NCBI RefSeq assembly: GCF_001953985.1
Contig: NZ_MBEI01000028.1
Span: 56,965-120,964, forward strand
DNA length: 64,000 nucleotides
Source: Mycobacterium colombiense
Lineage (GTDB): Bacteria > Actinomycetota > Actinomycetes > Mycobacteriales > Mycobacteriaceae
Reading direction: 5' to 3'
Position numbers and translations under genes: made by a program. Below the pieces are notes generated by a model. The model worked only from the letters and a program-made list of their open reading frames with translations, did not search any database and was not told where the DNA came from. Positions 20,848-30,269 of this stretch are shown in pieces. Each line of letters begins with the position of its first letter. The stretch's first letter is position 1.

Positions 20848-22170
20848 TCAGGCCGGGGCAAAACCGTAAACCTGGCCGTCGCTGGTGGCGGCTACCACCC
20901 GGCGATCGGTGCCGACCGATACCCCGACCGGATACCCGGTCGCCGCCGGCATCGGGTAGCTGCCCAGCGTGCGGCCGCTGCCCGGATCGAAGATCAGCAG
21001 CGACATGCCGGGGGCGCCGTTCGCCGGGGGCCCGCTGGCCACCGTGTAGCCGACGCCCAGGCCGGCCAGGCTCGACGTCGACAGAGGAAAAACGTCGTCG
21101 CGGCGCCACACCTGATCGGCGTGATCGCCGGCGTCCTTGAACGCCGCCAGCTTCGTGTCGGGCCCGCCGCCGGTCACGATCAGCCCCTGCGGGGTGACCG
21201 CGGGCGGCGTCTGCGCCAAGAAACCCAGCGGCGCCGACCATTTCACCTTCGCGTCGGCGGCGCGCAGTGCCCACAGTCGTTGGTCGCGGCCGTTGACGTA
21301 GACGGTCGACCCGTCGGCCGACAGGACCGGGCTGGCGATGACACCGGCGCCCACGGCGTCGCTGGTCCACTCGCGGGTCAGCAGCGGCGCCTGCCCCGGG
21401 TGGTATTTGAGCCCCACCAGGCCCGCGGCGGGAGCGCCGGGTTGCCAGACACCGAGCACCACCATCCCGGTGGCCGCCGAGAAGGCGGGTGCGGCCGCGA
21501 CGGGGCAGCCCTGGCGGGCCGGCGCGCAGTCGGCCAGCCCGCGCGCGGCGTCGGTGGGGTCGACGCCGTCGACCAGGTCGAGCGGGCTCCCCGACACCTG
21601 GCCGCGATGGGAGTCGAAGATCAGCACCTGCCCCAGGTGCGTGGCCACCAGCAGCGCGCCCTGTCCGACGAATCGCGGCGTGGTGGGCATGCCGATCACC
21701 GGTTGACGCCACCGCGTCCACTGGGTCACCGGGAAAGACAGGAGCGCGCCGGGCTGGCCGACGTAGAGGTTGTCGAATCTGTCGAGCAGCGGGCCGCCGA
21801 AGCCGCCGCCCTGGGCCAGACGCACGCACCAGCGCTGCCGCCCGTTGTTGTTGTTCTCCCATTCCATCAGCGAGCATCCCGCCGAGGTTTGGGCGTTGAG
21901 GGCCAGATAACCGCGCGCGCTGAGCGCCGGTCCGGCGGCCAGGCTTCCCTTGACCGACCGGGTCCACTGCAGCGAGAGCTTGGTGGCCCCGTCGGTGGCG
22001 GTGTAGCTGCTGTTGGCGGCGTCGGCGTACTGCGCCGGCCAGCCCTGCGCGGCCGACGCGTCGACCCAGGAGTCGGTGTTGCCGCAGGCGCCGGCCCCGA
22101 TGGCGATCACCGCCGCCAACACGACCGATGACGAACGCCGGAGCCCACTGACGAGTTGTCCGGCAAGCAC
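20848..22170 (-). CDS. PQQ/beta-propeller-repeat lipoprotein
   Basis: This 440-residue protein starts with a lipoprotein-type signal (hydrophobic helix ending IGAGAC). A predicted eight-bladed beta-propeller follows, with repeated blades such as VYVNGRDQRLWALRAADAKV and RVVAATSDGQVYGF. Such proteins act as extracytoplasmic scaffolds; no catalytic PQQ site is claimed. The start is set at GTG 22170, which leaves a typical signal peptide, but other starts are possible. It corresponds to Rv3035 by order. Confidence 0.85.
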   Translation of the reverse strand: MLAGQLVSGLRRSSSVVLAAVIAIGAGACGNTDSWVDASAAQGWPAQYADAANSSYTATDGATKLSLQWTRSVKGSLAAGPALSARGYLALNAQTSAGCSLMEWENNNNGRQRWCVRLAQGGGFGGPLLDRFDNLYVGQPGALLSFPVTQWTRWRQPVIGMPTTPRFVGQGALLVATHLGQVLIFDSHRGQVSGSPLDLVDGVDPTDAARGLADCAPARQGCPVAAAPAFSAATGMVVLGVWQPGAPAAGLVGLKYHPGQAPLLTREWTSDAVGAGVIASPVLSADGSTVYVNGRDQRLWALRAADAKVKWSAPLGFLAQTPPAVTPQGLIVTGGGPDTKLAAFKDAGDHADQVWRRDDVFPLSTSSLAGLGVGYTVASGPPANGAPGMSLLIFDPGSGRTLGSYPMPAATGYPVGVSVGTDRRVVAATSDGQVYGFAPA

Positions 22171-22306
22171 CTTCGGTTTTCCCAATCCTTTTCGCGTGGC
22201 GGGCCGCGCGCGGGCGGACCCGGCCGTGGGGCGGCAATCGAGTACAGGTGAGGGTAACCCGTGGCGGTTCGCGGGCTTACGATTGATCGAGTTAGGCTGT
22301 CCGGCC

Positions 22307-23044
22307 ATGACGAGCATGTGGGGTGCACCGGTCCATCGCCGTTGGCGTGGATCGAACCTGCGGGACCCGCGCCAGGCCAAGTTCCTCACGCTGGCCTCGC
22401 TGAAATGGGTGTTGCGCAACCGCGCATACACACCGTGGTACCTGGTGCGGTATTGGCGGCTGCTGAAGTTCAAGCTGGCCAACCCGCACATCATCACCCG
22501 CGGCATGGTGTTCCTCGGCAAGGGCGTGGAGATCCATGCGACGCCTGAGCTGGCGCAGCTCGAGATCGGGCGCTGGGTGCACATCGGCGACAAGAACACC
22601 ATCCGCGCGCATGAAGGCTCGCTGCGGTTCGGCGACAAGGTGGTGCTGGGTCGCGACAACGTCATCAACGCCTACCTCGACATCGAGCTCGGCGATTCGG
22701 TGTTGATGGCCGACTGGTGCTACGTCTGCGATTTCGACCACCGGATGGACAACATCGACCTGCCGATCAAGGACCAGGGCATCGTCAAGTCCCCGGTGCG
22801 GATCGGTCCGGACACCTGGGTGGGCGTCAAGGTGTCGGTGCTGCGGGGCACGTCCGTGGGACGGGGCTGCGTGCTGGGGTCTCACGCGGTGGTCCGCGGG
22901 GTGATCCCGGACTACTCGATCGCGGTCGGCGCGCCGGCCAAGGTGGTCAAGAACCGTCAGCTCGCCTGGGAGAGCTCGGCCGCGCAGCGCGCCGAACTGG
23001 CGGCCGCGCTGGCCGACATCGAGCGCAAGAAGGCCGCGCGCTAG
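22307..23044 (+). CDS. Hexapeptide-repeat (left-handed beta-helix) acetyltransferase
   Basis: This protein of about 245 residues has an N-terminal basic region and then the LbetaH fold of O-acetyltransferases: IGRWVHIGDKNTIRA, the turn segments VVLGRDNVIN and VRIGPDTWVG, and GSHAVVRGVIPDYSIAVGAP. The likely donor is acetyl-CoA; the acceptor (sugar or lipid) is unknown. The M. tuberculosis counterpart Rv3034c is longer as I remember it, so translation might begin upstream. It is divergent from the PQQ gene and marks the left edge of the pigment island. Confidence 0.85.
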   Translation: MTSMWGAPVHRRWRGSNLRDPRQAKFLTLASLKWVLRNRAYTPWYLVRYWRLLKFKLANPHIITRGMVFLGKGVEIHATPELAQLEIGRWVHIGDKNTIRAHEGSLRFGDKVVLGRDNVINAYLDIELGDSVLMADWCYVCDFDHRMDNIDLPIKDQGIVKSPVRIGPDTWVGVKVSVLRGTSVGRGCVLGSHAVVRGVIPDYSIAVGAPAKVVKNRQLAWESSAAQRAELAAALADIERKKAAR

Positions 23045-23103
23045 CCGCCCGCTTGCGGTTCCTGCGGTGACCTAGGGATGGCCACTCGTGCCACAGCAGT
23101 AAC

Positions 23104-23168
23104 GTCTACGCACCATAGACCGCTTTCCGAATCCGCTAGCGCGGGCGCTAGCAGGTCGTACAGCGGTT
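23104..23168. repeat. Dispersed intergenic repeat with palindrome, copy 1
   Basis: About 65 bases beginning GTCTACGCACCAT, with the shared block CCGAATCCGCTAGCGC. The core GCTAGCGC-GG-GCGCTAGC (23135-23152) is a perfect 8+2+8 palindrome. It resembles the sequence at 49421-49493. Confidence 0.6.
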
Positions 23169-23199
23169 ACCGGCGGCGGCGCCGCAGTGGCGAACGCGA

Positions 23200-24528
23200 T
23201 CAGATGCTCTGATAGCGGCGCAGCGCCTCGGTGCGCTCGGCGGCGTGGTCGACGATGGGCGCCGGGTAGCCGTGCGGCCGCTCACCCTTGCGCAGGTGCA
23301 CGTCGTCGGCCGAGCGCAGTTCGGGTATCCAGCGCCGGATGTAATCGCCCGACGGGTCGAACTTCTCGCCCTGCGTGATCGGGTTGAACACCCGGAAGTA
23401 AGGCGCGGCATCGGTACCGCAGCCCGCACACCACTGCCAGCCGTGCTGGTTGTTCGCCATGTCGCCGTCCACCAGCTGGTCCAGAAACCATTGGGCGCCC
23501 CATTGCCACGGCAGGTGCAGGTCTTTGACCAAAAACGACGCGACGATCATCCGCACCCGGTTGTGCATGAAGCCGGTGGTGCGCAGCTGACGCATGCCGG
23601 CGTCGACGAAGGGAAAACCGGTCTCGCCGGCTTTCCATGCCTCGAAGCGGCGTTTGGCCTCGGCGCCGGTGTCGGTCGTAATGCCGTCGAAATCGCTGTT
23701 CCAGTTGCGCCAGGCGCTGGCCGGCCAGTGGTGCAGCACGTCGGCATAGAAGTCACGAAAAGCCAACTCCCGCAGGAAGGCTTGCGCCCCGCTGTTGCGC
23801 AAGTCCAGGTCGGCCACCAGGGTGCGGGGATGAATCGCGCCGAACTTCAGGTGCGCCGACATGCGGCTGGTCCCGGTCAGGTCCGGCCTGTTGCGGTCCT
23901 CGGCGTAGCTCTGTAATCCCTTGTCGACGAACGACTTCCACTGCTTGCGCGCCGCCGCCTCGCCTGCTGCCACCTCGAGGGCCAACCCGGGATCGGGGAT
24001 CTCGCATTGCTCGATCCGCAGCTGCGCCGGGTCCAGCCAGCGTGCGGACTGCGCGGTCGACTTCGCCGGTGCGCGCCAGCCGTTCTTTTGCCACTGACGC
24101 AGGAACGGGGTGAATACCTGGTAGGGCGAGCCGTCCGGCTTGGTGACGCGGCCTGGTGAGACCAGATACGGCGAGCCCGTCGCCACCAGCGGCACCGAAT
24201 CCAGTGCCGCGCTGACCAACTCGTCGCGGCGCTTACCGAACGGTGCGAAGTCCTCGGAGATGTGCACCGACGACGCATCGATTTCCTTGGCGATGCGCGG
24301 GATTTGCGTGTGGGGCTGCCCGCGGGTGACGAGCAGCCGGCCGTCCAGTTCCTCGCGCAGCCGCCGCAGCGAGTCACCCAGGTACTGCAGCCGGCGTTGT
24401 CCCGACGACTTTTCCAGGCGTGGATCGAGCACGAAGCAGGCGAGCACCTCGTCGTTCTCGGCCGCGGCGACCAGCGCCGGATGGTCACGCAACCGCAGAT
24501 CGCGGCGAAACCACAATAGTGCCGGCAT
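23200..24528 (-). CDS. phr: Deoxyribodipyrimidine photolyase (class I CPD type)
   Basis: This 442-residue light-driven DNA repair enzyme splits pyrimidine dimers. The N-terminal antenna domain begins LLWFRRDLRLRDHPAL (residues 4-19). The C-terminal FAD domain contains GFMHNRVRMIVASFLVKDL (about 338) and DGDMANNQHGWQW (about 372). It is third in a unit with mmpL and tspO (3 bases after tspO), consistent with a shared light-stress role. Confidence 0.96.
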   Translation of the reverse strand: MPALLWFRRDLRLRDHPALVAAAENDEVLACFVLDPRLEKSSGQRRLQYLGDSLRRLREELDGRLLVTRGQPHTQIPRIAKEIDASSVHISEDFAPFGKRRDELVSAALDSVPLVATGSPYLVSPGRVTKPDGSPYQVFTPFLRQWQKNGWRAPAKSTAQSARWLDPAQLRIEQCEIPDPGLALEVAAGEAAARKQWKSFVDKGLQSYAEDRNRPDLTGTSRMSAHLKFGAIHPRTLVADLDLRNSGAQAFLRELAFRDFYADVLHHWPASAWRNWNSDFDGITTDTGAEAKRRFEAWKAGETGFPFVDAGMRQLRTTGFMHNRVRMIVASFLVKDLHLPWQWGAQWFLDQLVDGDMANNQHGWQWCAGCGTDAAPYFRVFNPITQGEKFDPSGDYIRRWIPELRSADDVHLRKGERPHGYPAPIVDHAAERTEALRRYQSI

Positions 24529-24531
24529 GAT

Positions 24532-25011
24532 CTAGCGGTTGAGTCGCCAGATGTGGGTGGACAGGACGGTCGCGAAGCCACACCACAGCGGGTAGGGCAG
24601 CAACGCCAGCCCGCCGCGGGGCGTGGCTTGGGCCGTGCGCCTGACCAGATCGGCGCTGCTCGCCGTCAGCGCGGCGGCGCCGACCGCGCTCGCGCCGAGT
24701 TTGTGATACCCGAAGAACAGCCAACTCCATCCGGCATTCAGGAGCAGGTTGGCCGTCAGCGCCACGGCGTAGTTGCGTGCCTTGTCGTGTTGCCCGGTCG
24801 CGCGAAACCGGTCGATGGCCACTGCCGACGTGCCCGCGATGTCGGCGTAAAGCGTCGTCCACACGGTGGGGAAGGCGGCGCGGGGCGGCTGGTAGGAGGG
24901 CTTGCGAAGCCGCGAGTACCACCGGGGAATGGCGTTGCTGCTGGCGATGCTTCCGGCGCCGGCGGCTGCGGCGACGGCCAGGCTGGTCGCGGCCGGTATC
25001 GACCTGTTCAC
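24532..25011 (-). CDS. tspO: TspO/MBR-family membrane protein
   Basis: This 159-residue, five-helix protein has the family signature WYSRLRKPSYQPPRAAFPTV (about 32-51) followed by WTTLY. TspO proteins bind porphyrins and are linked to light and oxidative stress. It overlaps the upstream MMPL gene by 4 bases and precedes the photolyase by 3 bases. In many actinobacteria tspO, phr and crt genes are controlled together by light; here the regulator appears to be MarR-type. Confidence 0.92.
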   Translation of the reverse strand: MNRSIPAATSLAVAAAAGAGSIASSNAIPRWYSRLRKPSYQPPRAAFPTVWTTLYADIAGTSAVAIDRFRATGQHDKARNYAVALTANLLLNAGWSWLFFGYHKLGASAVGAAALTASSADLVRRTAQATPRGGLALLPYPLWCGFATVLSTHIWRLNR

Positions 25012-27113
25012 GGTGTGCTCCGTTCTGGTTGTTTCCGGTCCGCTTGTTGCTCAACGGCTTTGGTGTGGGCAGGATTGGTGGGCCACCAGATCCGGTCACC
25101 GATGAGGGCGAACAGGGCCGGGATGACCAGCGTGCGCACCACGAAGGTGTCGAGCAGGATGCCCAGGCCGACGATGATCCCCAGCTGGGTCAGGACGATC
25201 AGCGGCAACACTCCGAGCACGCAGAACACGGCGGCCAAAACGATTCCCGCGCTGGTGATCACGCCCCCGGTGGCCGACACAGCACGCACCATCCCACCGC
25301 GGGCACCGTGCTGCGCGGCTTCCTCGCGGGCCCGGGTGACCAAGAAGATCGTGTAGTCCACGCCGAGGGCCGCAAGGAACAGAAAGGCGAACAGCGGGGT
25401 GGTGTTGTCCAGCGCCGGAAAGCCGAAGACGTGCAGGCTCGCCCAGCCGCCCATGCCCAGCGCGGCCAGCGCGCCCAGGATCGTCGCGGCCAGCAGCGTC
25501 GGTGGCGCGAGCGCCGACCGCAGCAGCATGTAGAGGACGATCAGGATGACGGCCAGGATCGCCGGGATCAGCAGCACCCGGTCATGGGTGGCCGCGTCGC
25601 GAATGTCCAGGGCCTGTGCGTCGGCGCCGCCCACCAGCGCGTGCGGGTCGGCGGCCCGTGTCGAATCCCGCAGCGCGGCAACGATGTCGAATGCCCGCTG
25701 TGACGACGGCGGCGCGTCGATCACGATCGACCACTTCGTCAGCCCCGATCCCGACCGGCCGGACTCGGTCGCCGAGACGACGCCGGGGGTGGACGTGATC
25801 GCCCGCTGTACGGGTGCGGCATGATCGGTGGGGGTGACGACCAGCGTCGGGTTGGCCAGGCCGGCCGGAAAGTGTTCGGCCACAACGGTGTAACCGGTTA
25901 CCGAGTCCGCACGGACCCGGAACTGCTCGGTCTGCGACAAACCGATCCGAATTCCGAACAGGCCGGCGCCCAGGGCCGCCAGCACGGCGATCGCGACCGC
26001 GGCGACCAGTGCGGGGCGCCCGCCCACCCAGTCGGCGACGCGATGCCAGCCACCGGAGTCCAGGGTTTCGTCGTCCCCGGCGTGCGGGATGAACGGCCAG
26101 AACAATCTCCGGCCGCACACGGCCAGCAGCGGGGGCAGGATCACCAACACCGAAATCGCGGCAACCACAAGGCCGCACGCGGACAGGGCGCCCAGGCTGC
26201 GGGTGCTCGGGGTGGACGCGAACAGCAGGGTGAGCAGCGCCAGCACCACGGTGGCGTTGCTGGCGACGATGGCCGGCCCCGCCCTGCGCACGGCATGACG
26301 CAGCGCTGTGCGGTGCGCGGACTGGCGCCGCAGCTCCTGGCGATATCGGGAGATCAGCAACAGCGCGTAGTTGGTGCCGGCGCCGAAGACCAGCACGCTG
26401 GTGATCCCGGAGGTGGCACCGTCGAAGCTCAGCCCCGTCAGTGATGCCACCGCCGTGCCGGCCGCGGCGGCCACCCGATCGGCGAATCCGACCACGAGCA
26501 GCGGCACCAGCCACAGCACCGGGGAGCGGTAGGTGGCGATCAGCAGCAGCGCCACCACCGCCGTCGTCACCGCGAGCAGGGTGACGTTGGCGTTGGTGAA
26601 GGCGCTGGCGATGTCGGCGCCGAATGCCGGCCCGCCCGTCACGTGCACCTCCAGGTCCGAGGGCATGCCGCCGGCCGCGGCCGTGCGCAGCGTGGCGACG
26701 GCGTCGCCCAGGGCGAGCCCGGAGAGGTCGGCGCTGATCGGCACGACGCCGAGGACGGCCTTGGAATCTTGCGAGGGCATCGGAGGTGCGCTCTGATTCG
26801 CGCCGGGCTGCGCCGCGGCCTGCACGCGATCGAGTGCGGCCTGGGCGGCGGCGATATCGGACGGGCCGAGGACCCCACCGTCGGTGCGGCTGACCACCAC
26901 GATCAGCGGGGCCTTGTCACCCCCGGGAAACTGCTTTGCCAGCGCGTCGACCTGCGCGGATTGCGCCGCTACCGGAACCGATCGCGGGGACTGGCCCGCG
27001 GCGTCTTTGCCGCCGACGAGAACCATGAATGCGACCCCCACCAGGGCCGTGACCAGCGCGAGCAACCATGAACGCCGACCCGTCACAGCGGCGGCCAGGG
27101 AATCCCACACCAC
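25008..27113 (-). CDS. MMPL/RND-family membrane transporter
   Basis: This 701-residue transporter has two MMPL halves, each with one N-terminal helix, a large extracytoplasmic loop and a bundle of helices. VFGAGTNYALLLISRYRQEL (first half) and FLAALGVDYTIFLVTRAREE (second half) are the paired signature segments. It lacks the long C-terminal tail of mycolate exporters such as MmpL3. In corynebacteria an MmpL-type gene lies in the carotenoid operon, so export or membrane placement of pigment is possible. The start is GTG with AAAGGG eight bases upstream. A candidate operator lies 22-33 bases upstream. Confidence 0.92.
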   Translation of the reverse strand: MVWDSLAAAVTGRRSWLLALVTALVGVAFMVLVGGKDAAGQSPRSVPVAAQSAQVDALAKQFPGGDKAPLIVVVSRTDGGVLGPSDIAAAQAALDRVQAAAQPGANQSAPPMPSQDSKAVLGVVPISADLSGLALGDAVATLRTAAAGGMPSDLEVHVTGGPAFGADIASAFTNANVTLLAVTTAVVALLLIATYRSPVLWLVPLLVVGFADRVAAAAGTAVASLTGLSFDGATSGITSVLVFGAGTNYALLLISRYRQELRRQSAHRTALRHAVRRAGPAIVASNATVVLALLTLLFASTPSTRSLGALSACGLVVAAISVLVILPPLLAVCGRRLFWPFIPHAGDDETLDSGGWHRVADWVGGRPALVAAVAIAVLAALGAGLFGIRIGLSQTEQFRVRADSVTGYTVVAEHFPAGLANPTLVVTPTDHAAPVQRAITSTPGVVSATESGRSGSGLTKWSIVIDAPPSSQRAFDIVAALRDSTRAADPHALVGGADAQALDIRDAATHDRVLLIPAILAVILIVLYMLLRSALAPPTLLAATILGALAALGMGGWASLHVFGFPALDNTTPLFAFLFLAALGVDYTIFLVTRAREEAAQHGARGGMVRAVSATGGVITSAGIVLAAVFCVLGVLPLIVLTQLGIIVGLGILLDTFVVRTLVIPALFALIGDRIWWPTNPAHTKAVEQQADRKQPERSTP

Positions 27114-27134
27114 GAATACAACCCTTTCAGTTTG

Positions 27135-27146
27135 TTAAACATTAAT
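27135..27146. promoter_or_regulatory. AT-rich element shared with the crtE promoter
   Basis: TTAAACATTAAT lies in the 146-base gap between the divergent mmpL and idi2 genes. The identical 12-mer occurs at 39680-39691 upstream of crtE. In this GC-rich DNA the exact match suggests a common regulator, most simply the MarR protein encoded at 29565. Confidence 0.55.
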
Positions 27147-27259
27147 CAACTGAAATGACGCATCGCCACGCGGCAGCTCCGGCGGTGCGCAAGAGGGGGC
27201 ACTATGGACATTATGAACGCGGGGCGGGGGCAGTGCCGGGACGCGAGGGGGTACCTGCG

Positions 27260-28306
27260 ATGACCGCTGACCGGGGGGAGATGACCACCCGCAAGCGGCG
27301 CCACATCGACGTCTGCCTGAACGAGCCGGTCGGCTACGACGGAGTCAGCACCGGGCTGGAACGCTACGCATTGCCATACAACGCGCTGACTCAGACGAAC
27401 CTGGGCGACATCGACTTGTCCACCGGTTTTTTCGGCGCCAACCTGCGGGCTCCGATACTGATCGGCGCAATGACCGGGGGCGCCGAACTGTCCGGGACGA
27501 TCAATCGCAACCTGGCGGCGGCCGCCCAACAGCTGGGTCTGGGCATGATGCTGGGCTCGCAGCGGATCATGCTGGACAGTGCGCTGGGGGAGCGCGCCGC
27601 GGACAGCTTCGCGGTGCGCGACGTCGCCCCGGATGTATTGCTGTTCGGCAACATCGGCCTGGCGCAACTGACGAAGACCGCCGTTCCGGATCTGGCCAAG
27701 GTCCTCGACCGGGTGGGCGCCGACGCGCTTGCCGTGCATACCAATCCGCTTCAGGAAGCCATGCAGCACAACGGTGACACCGATTTCTCCGGGTCGCTGA
27801 GCAGGCTGCGCGAGGCGGCTGACAGCATCGACTATCCGGTGCTGCTCAAGGAGGTCGGGCACGGGATCGGTGGGGCGGCTGCCGCGGAACTCGTTGGGGG
27901 AGACGGCGAATTGCCGGTCGCCGGAATCGACGTCGCGGGCGCCGGTGGCACGTCGTGGTCGCGGGTCGAGCAATTCGTGCGGTACGGCGAACTGCGCTAT
28001 CCGCACCTGGCCGATTGGGGCATCCCCACCGCCCGCGCGATTGTCGAGGTGCGTGAGGTGCTGCCGGCGATCCCGTTGGTGGCATCCGGCGGCATCCGCA
28101 CCGGCATGGATGCGGCCAAGGCGATCGCGCTGGGCGCCGACGTGGTGGCGGTGGCGCGGCCGCTGCTGCGCGCGGCGATCGAATCGACTGCGGCCGTGGT
28201 CGATTGGCTGAAGCCGTTCATCGACGAGCTCAGGGTCTGCCTGCACGGCTGTGGCGCCGCGAAGCTGGCGGACCTGCGCGATGTCGACCTCGTCGGCGTG
28301 GCCTAG
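27260..28306 (+). CDS. fni: Isopentenyl-diphosphate delta-isomerase, type 2 (FMN-dependent)
   Basis: This 348-residue enzyme interconverts IPP and DMAPP, supplying prenyl units for carotenoids. Type 2 motifs are visible: [10 protein letters not shown] (flavin loop), [14 protein letters not shown] (about 160), KEVGHGIG (about 195) and [10 protein letters not shown] (about 222). ATG at 27260 has a GAGGGGG tract about 9 bases upstream. It is divergent from mmpL-tspO-phr and 11 bases before the glycosyltransferase gene. Confidence 0.95.
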   Translation: MTADRGEMTTRKRRHIDVCLNEPVGYDGVSTGLERYALPYNALTQTNLGDIDLSTGFFGANLRAPILIGAMTGGAELSGTINRNLAAAAQQLGLGMMLGSQRIMLDSALGERAADSFAVRDVAPDVLLFGNIGLAQLTKTAVPDLAKVLDRVGADALAVHTNPLQEAMQHNGDTDFSGSLSRLREAADSIDYPVLLKEVGHGIGGAAAAELVGGDGELPVAGIDVAGAGGTSWSRVEQFVRYGELRYPHLADWGIPTARAIVEVREVLPAIPLVASGGIRTGMDAAKAIALGADVVAVARPLLRAAIESTAAVVDWLKPFIDELRVCLHGCGAAKLADLRDVDLVGVA

Positions 28307-28317
28307 GCTCGCGCGAC

Positions 28318-29568
28318 GTGGCCGTCATCTTGGCGTACGGTTCGCCGGCCCTGGGCCATCTGCTGCCGACGGGGGCCCTGCTGGCCGAGCTGGTGCAGCG
28401 AGGCCATGACGTTCATCTGCGCACCATGTCGGCCGGCGTGCCGGCGATGCGATCAGTCGGCGTGCACGCCGAGTCGGTCGACCCGGACATCGAGGCTATC
28501 GCCGGCAACGACTGGCAGGCGCGAAACGCTCTGGCAGTGCTGAGATTATCGATCGACGTGCTGTGCCGGCGGGCGGTGCTGGAGATCGGCGACTTTCGGC
28601 GGGCGGTGGACGCGATCCGACCGGATGCGGTCATCGTGGATGCGAATTGCTGGGGCGCCTTGTCGGCGGCGGACGCCGGCGACATTCCGTGGCTGCTCTT
28701 CTCGCCGTTCACCCCATATTTGCGCTCCCGCGGCGTGCCGCCGTTCGGTCCCGGAATGCGTCCACTGCCGGGCATCGCCGGCGGCATCCGGGACGCCGGG
28801 GTGCGGCCCATCGTCAGGCACGTGTTCGACCGGCCAATGTTACCGCGCATCAACGCCATTCGTGCTGAGCTGGGTGTGCCCCCGGTGACATCGGTGGACG
28901 CCTTCATGCGGCGCGCCCCCCTGGTGCTGGCCGTGGGTGGCGAGCCGTTCGAGTACCCGCACCCCGGCTGGGCCGGTCTGGTGCACCACATCGGCGCTTG
29001 CGTATTCGAGCCCACGCCGACGGCAACACCGGAGTGGATCGACGCCATCGACCGCCCGATGGTGCTGGTGAACACCTCCTCGCTGCGGCAGGCGGACGAG
29101 GCCCTGGGGCGAATCGCGTTGCGCGCGCTGGTCGGCGAGGACGTTCATGTGGTGGCGACGTTCCCGGCCGGTGTACCCGCCGATCTGCCGCGCCCGGCGA
29201 ACGCGACCGTATGCCGTTTCGTGCCGCACTCGGCCATCCTCGCCAAGGCCAGCTGCGCCGTCACGCACGGCGGGATGGGCACGACGCTGAAGGCCCTCGA
29301 TCGCGGCGTGCCGGTCTGCGTCGTGCCGTTCGCGCGTGACCAGGCCGAGGTGGCGCGGCGGGTCGAGGTTGCCCGCTGCGGCACCCGCCTGGCCGCGAAA
29401 AAGCTCACCGCGGCGCGGCTGAGGGCCAAGGTGCGCGAGGCGATGAAGATGGCCGGCGGTGCGCACCGGGTGGCGGCCGGATTCGCCGCGACGGGGGGCG
29501 TGGCCCGCGGTGCCGACCTGATCGAGCAGCGGCTACTGGGCTGCGCGGCCGAGAGGCCGGTCCACTAG
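28318..29568 (+). CDS. UDP-glycosyltransferase, GT1/MGT family
   Basis: This 416-residue enzyme has the two-Rossmann GT-B architecture. The N-terminal acceptor domain begins VAVILAYGSPALGHLLPTGA, and the C-terminal donor-binding motif is ITHGGMGT-like, here VTHGGMGTTLKALDRGVP (about 320-337). It starts at GTG, 11 bases after the isomerase, so the two are co-transcribed. Carotenoid or other isoprenoid glycosylation is the contextual guess. It is convergent with marR, overlapping by 4 bases. Confidence 0.88.
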   Translation: MAVILAYGSPALGHLLPTGALLAELVQRGHDVHLRTMSAGVPAMRSVGVHAESVDPDIEAIAGNDWQARNALAVLRLSIDVLCRRAVLEIGDFRRAVDAIRPDAVIVDANCWGALSAADAGDIPWLLFSPFTPYLRSRGVPPFGPGMRPLPGIAGGIRDAGVRPIVRHVFDRPMLPRINAIRAELGVPPVTSVDAFMRRAPLVLAVGGEPFEYPHPGWAGLVHHIGACVFEPTPTATPEWIDAIDRPMVLVNTSSLRQADEALGRIALRALVGEDVHVVATFPAGVPADLPRPANATVCRFVPHSAILAKASCAVTHGGMGTTLKALDRGVPVCVVPFARDQAEVARRVEVARCGTRLAAKKLTAARLRAKVREAMKMAGGAHRVAAGFAATGGVARGADLIEQRLLGCAAERPVH

Positions 29569-30137
29569 ACGCCGCGTTTCACCGGGCTGCGGCGGGTTTT
29601 CGCCGTCGCGCGCTTCGGTTCGGGCGCGGCCGCTTTCGGAGTTGGTGCGACGAGTCGGGATTCGAAGCTCGCCATGGCCTCGATCATCGACGTGAACACC
29701 CGATGTGCCGCCGCCAGGTCGCGATCGGGTAGGTCGGCCAGCGCGGTATGTAGTTCGGCGCCAAGGGGAGTGAAAAACGACCGGGCCAGGGCCATCCCCG
29801 GCTTCTCGTAGCGGAGCAGCGTCTTGCGCCGGTCCTGGGGATCGGGTTCGCGCCGGACGTGACCGGCGTCGATCATGCGATCGACGAGATAGGTGATCGC
29901 GGCCGGTGACACGTCCATGCGCCGTCGCAGCTGTGCCGCGGTCAACGGTTCTCCGGCGGTTTCGGCGACCATGATGTGCAGCAGCGCGTGGAAATCGGTG
30001 CCGCTGACGTCGTTCTGGCGGGCGAAGTGCCGGCCGATGCGGTCGGACTGCGCTGTGATCGCGCGCATGTCGGCCGACATCAATTTCTCGAGTTCGGCCC
30101 GGTCTAATCGCCGGTCAGCGGCGGCGCGCTTGGTCAC
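29565..30137 (-). CDS. MarR-family transcriptional regulator (CrtR-like)
   Basis: This 190-residue winged-helix regulator has the DNA-binding helices at LTAAQLRRRMDVSPAAITYL (about 75-94) and the wing at DPQDRRKTLLR (about 111). The C-terminal tail is Lys/Arg/Ala-rich. MarR-type CrtR represses carotenoid genes in corynebacteria in response to geranylgeranyl diphosphate, and I infer an equivalent role here. The start is GTG with AGGAT upstream. A truncated paralogue lies beside crtE at 39697-39930. Confidence 0.88.
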   Translation of the reverse strand: MTKRAAADRRLDRAELEKLMSADMRAITAQSDRIGRHFARQNDVSGTDFHALLHIMVAETAGEPLTAAQLRRRMDVSPAAITYLVDRMIDAGHVRREPDPQDRRKTLLRYEKPGMALARSFFTPLGAELHTALADLPDRDLAAAHRVFTSMIEAMASFESRLVAPTPKAAAPEPKRATAKTRRSPVKRGV

Positions 30138-30269
30138 TTACCCGCATCCTTCTTGCAAGATACGCCGGCGGGCCAACACTGAGAGCAAACACGCCCGCAG
30201 TGTTCCCGGTGCGATTGGTGGCCATCAGCCTACGGCACCCCGCGGCGGCTCAGCCGCGGCCGGCGGGCG

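Noticed and set aside
30151..30160. TCTTGCAAGA palindrome upstream of the MarR gene
   Set aside because: Ten bases only, no flanking symmetry, and unlike the shared AT-rich element; likely chance.
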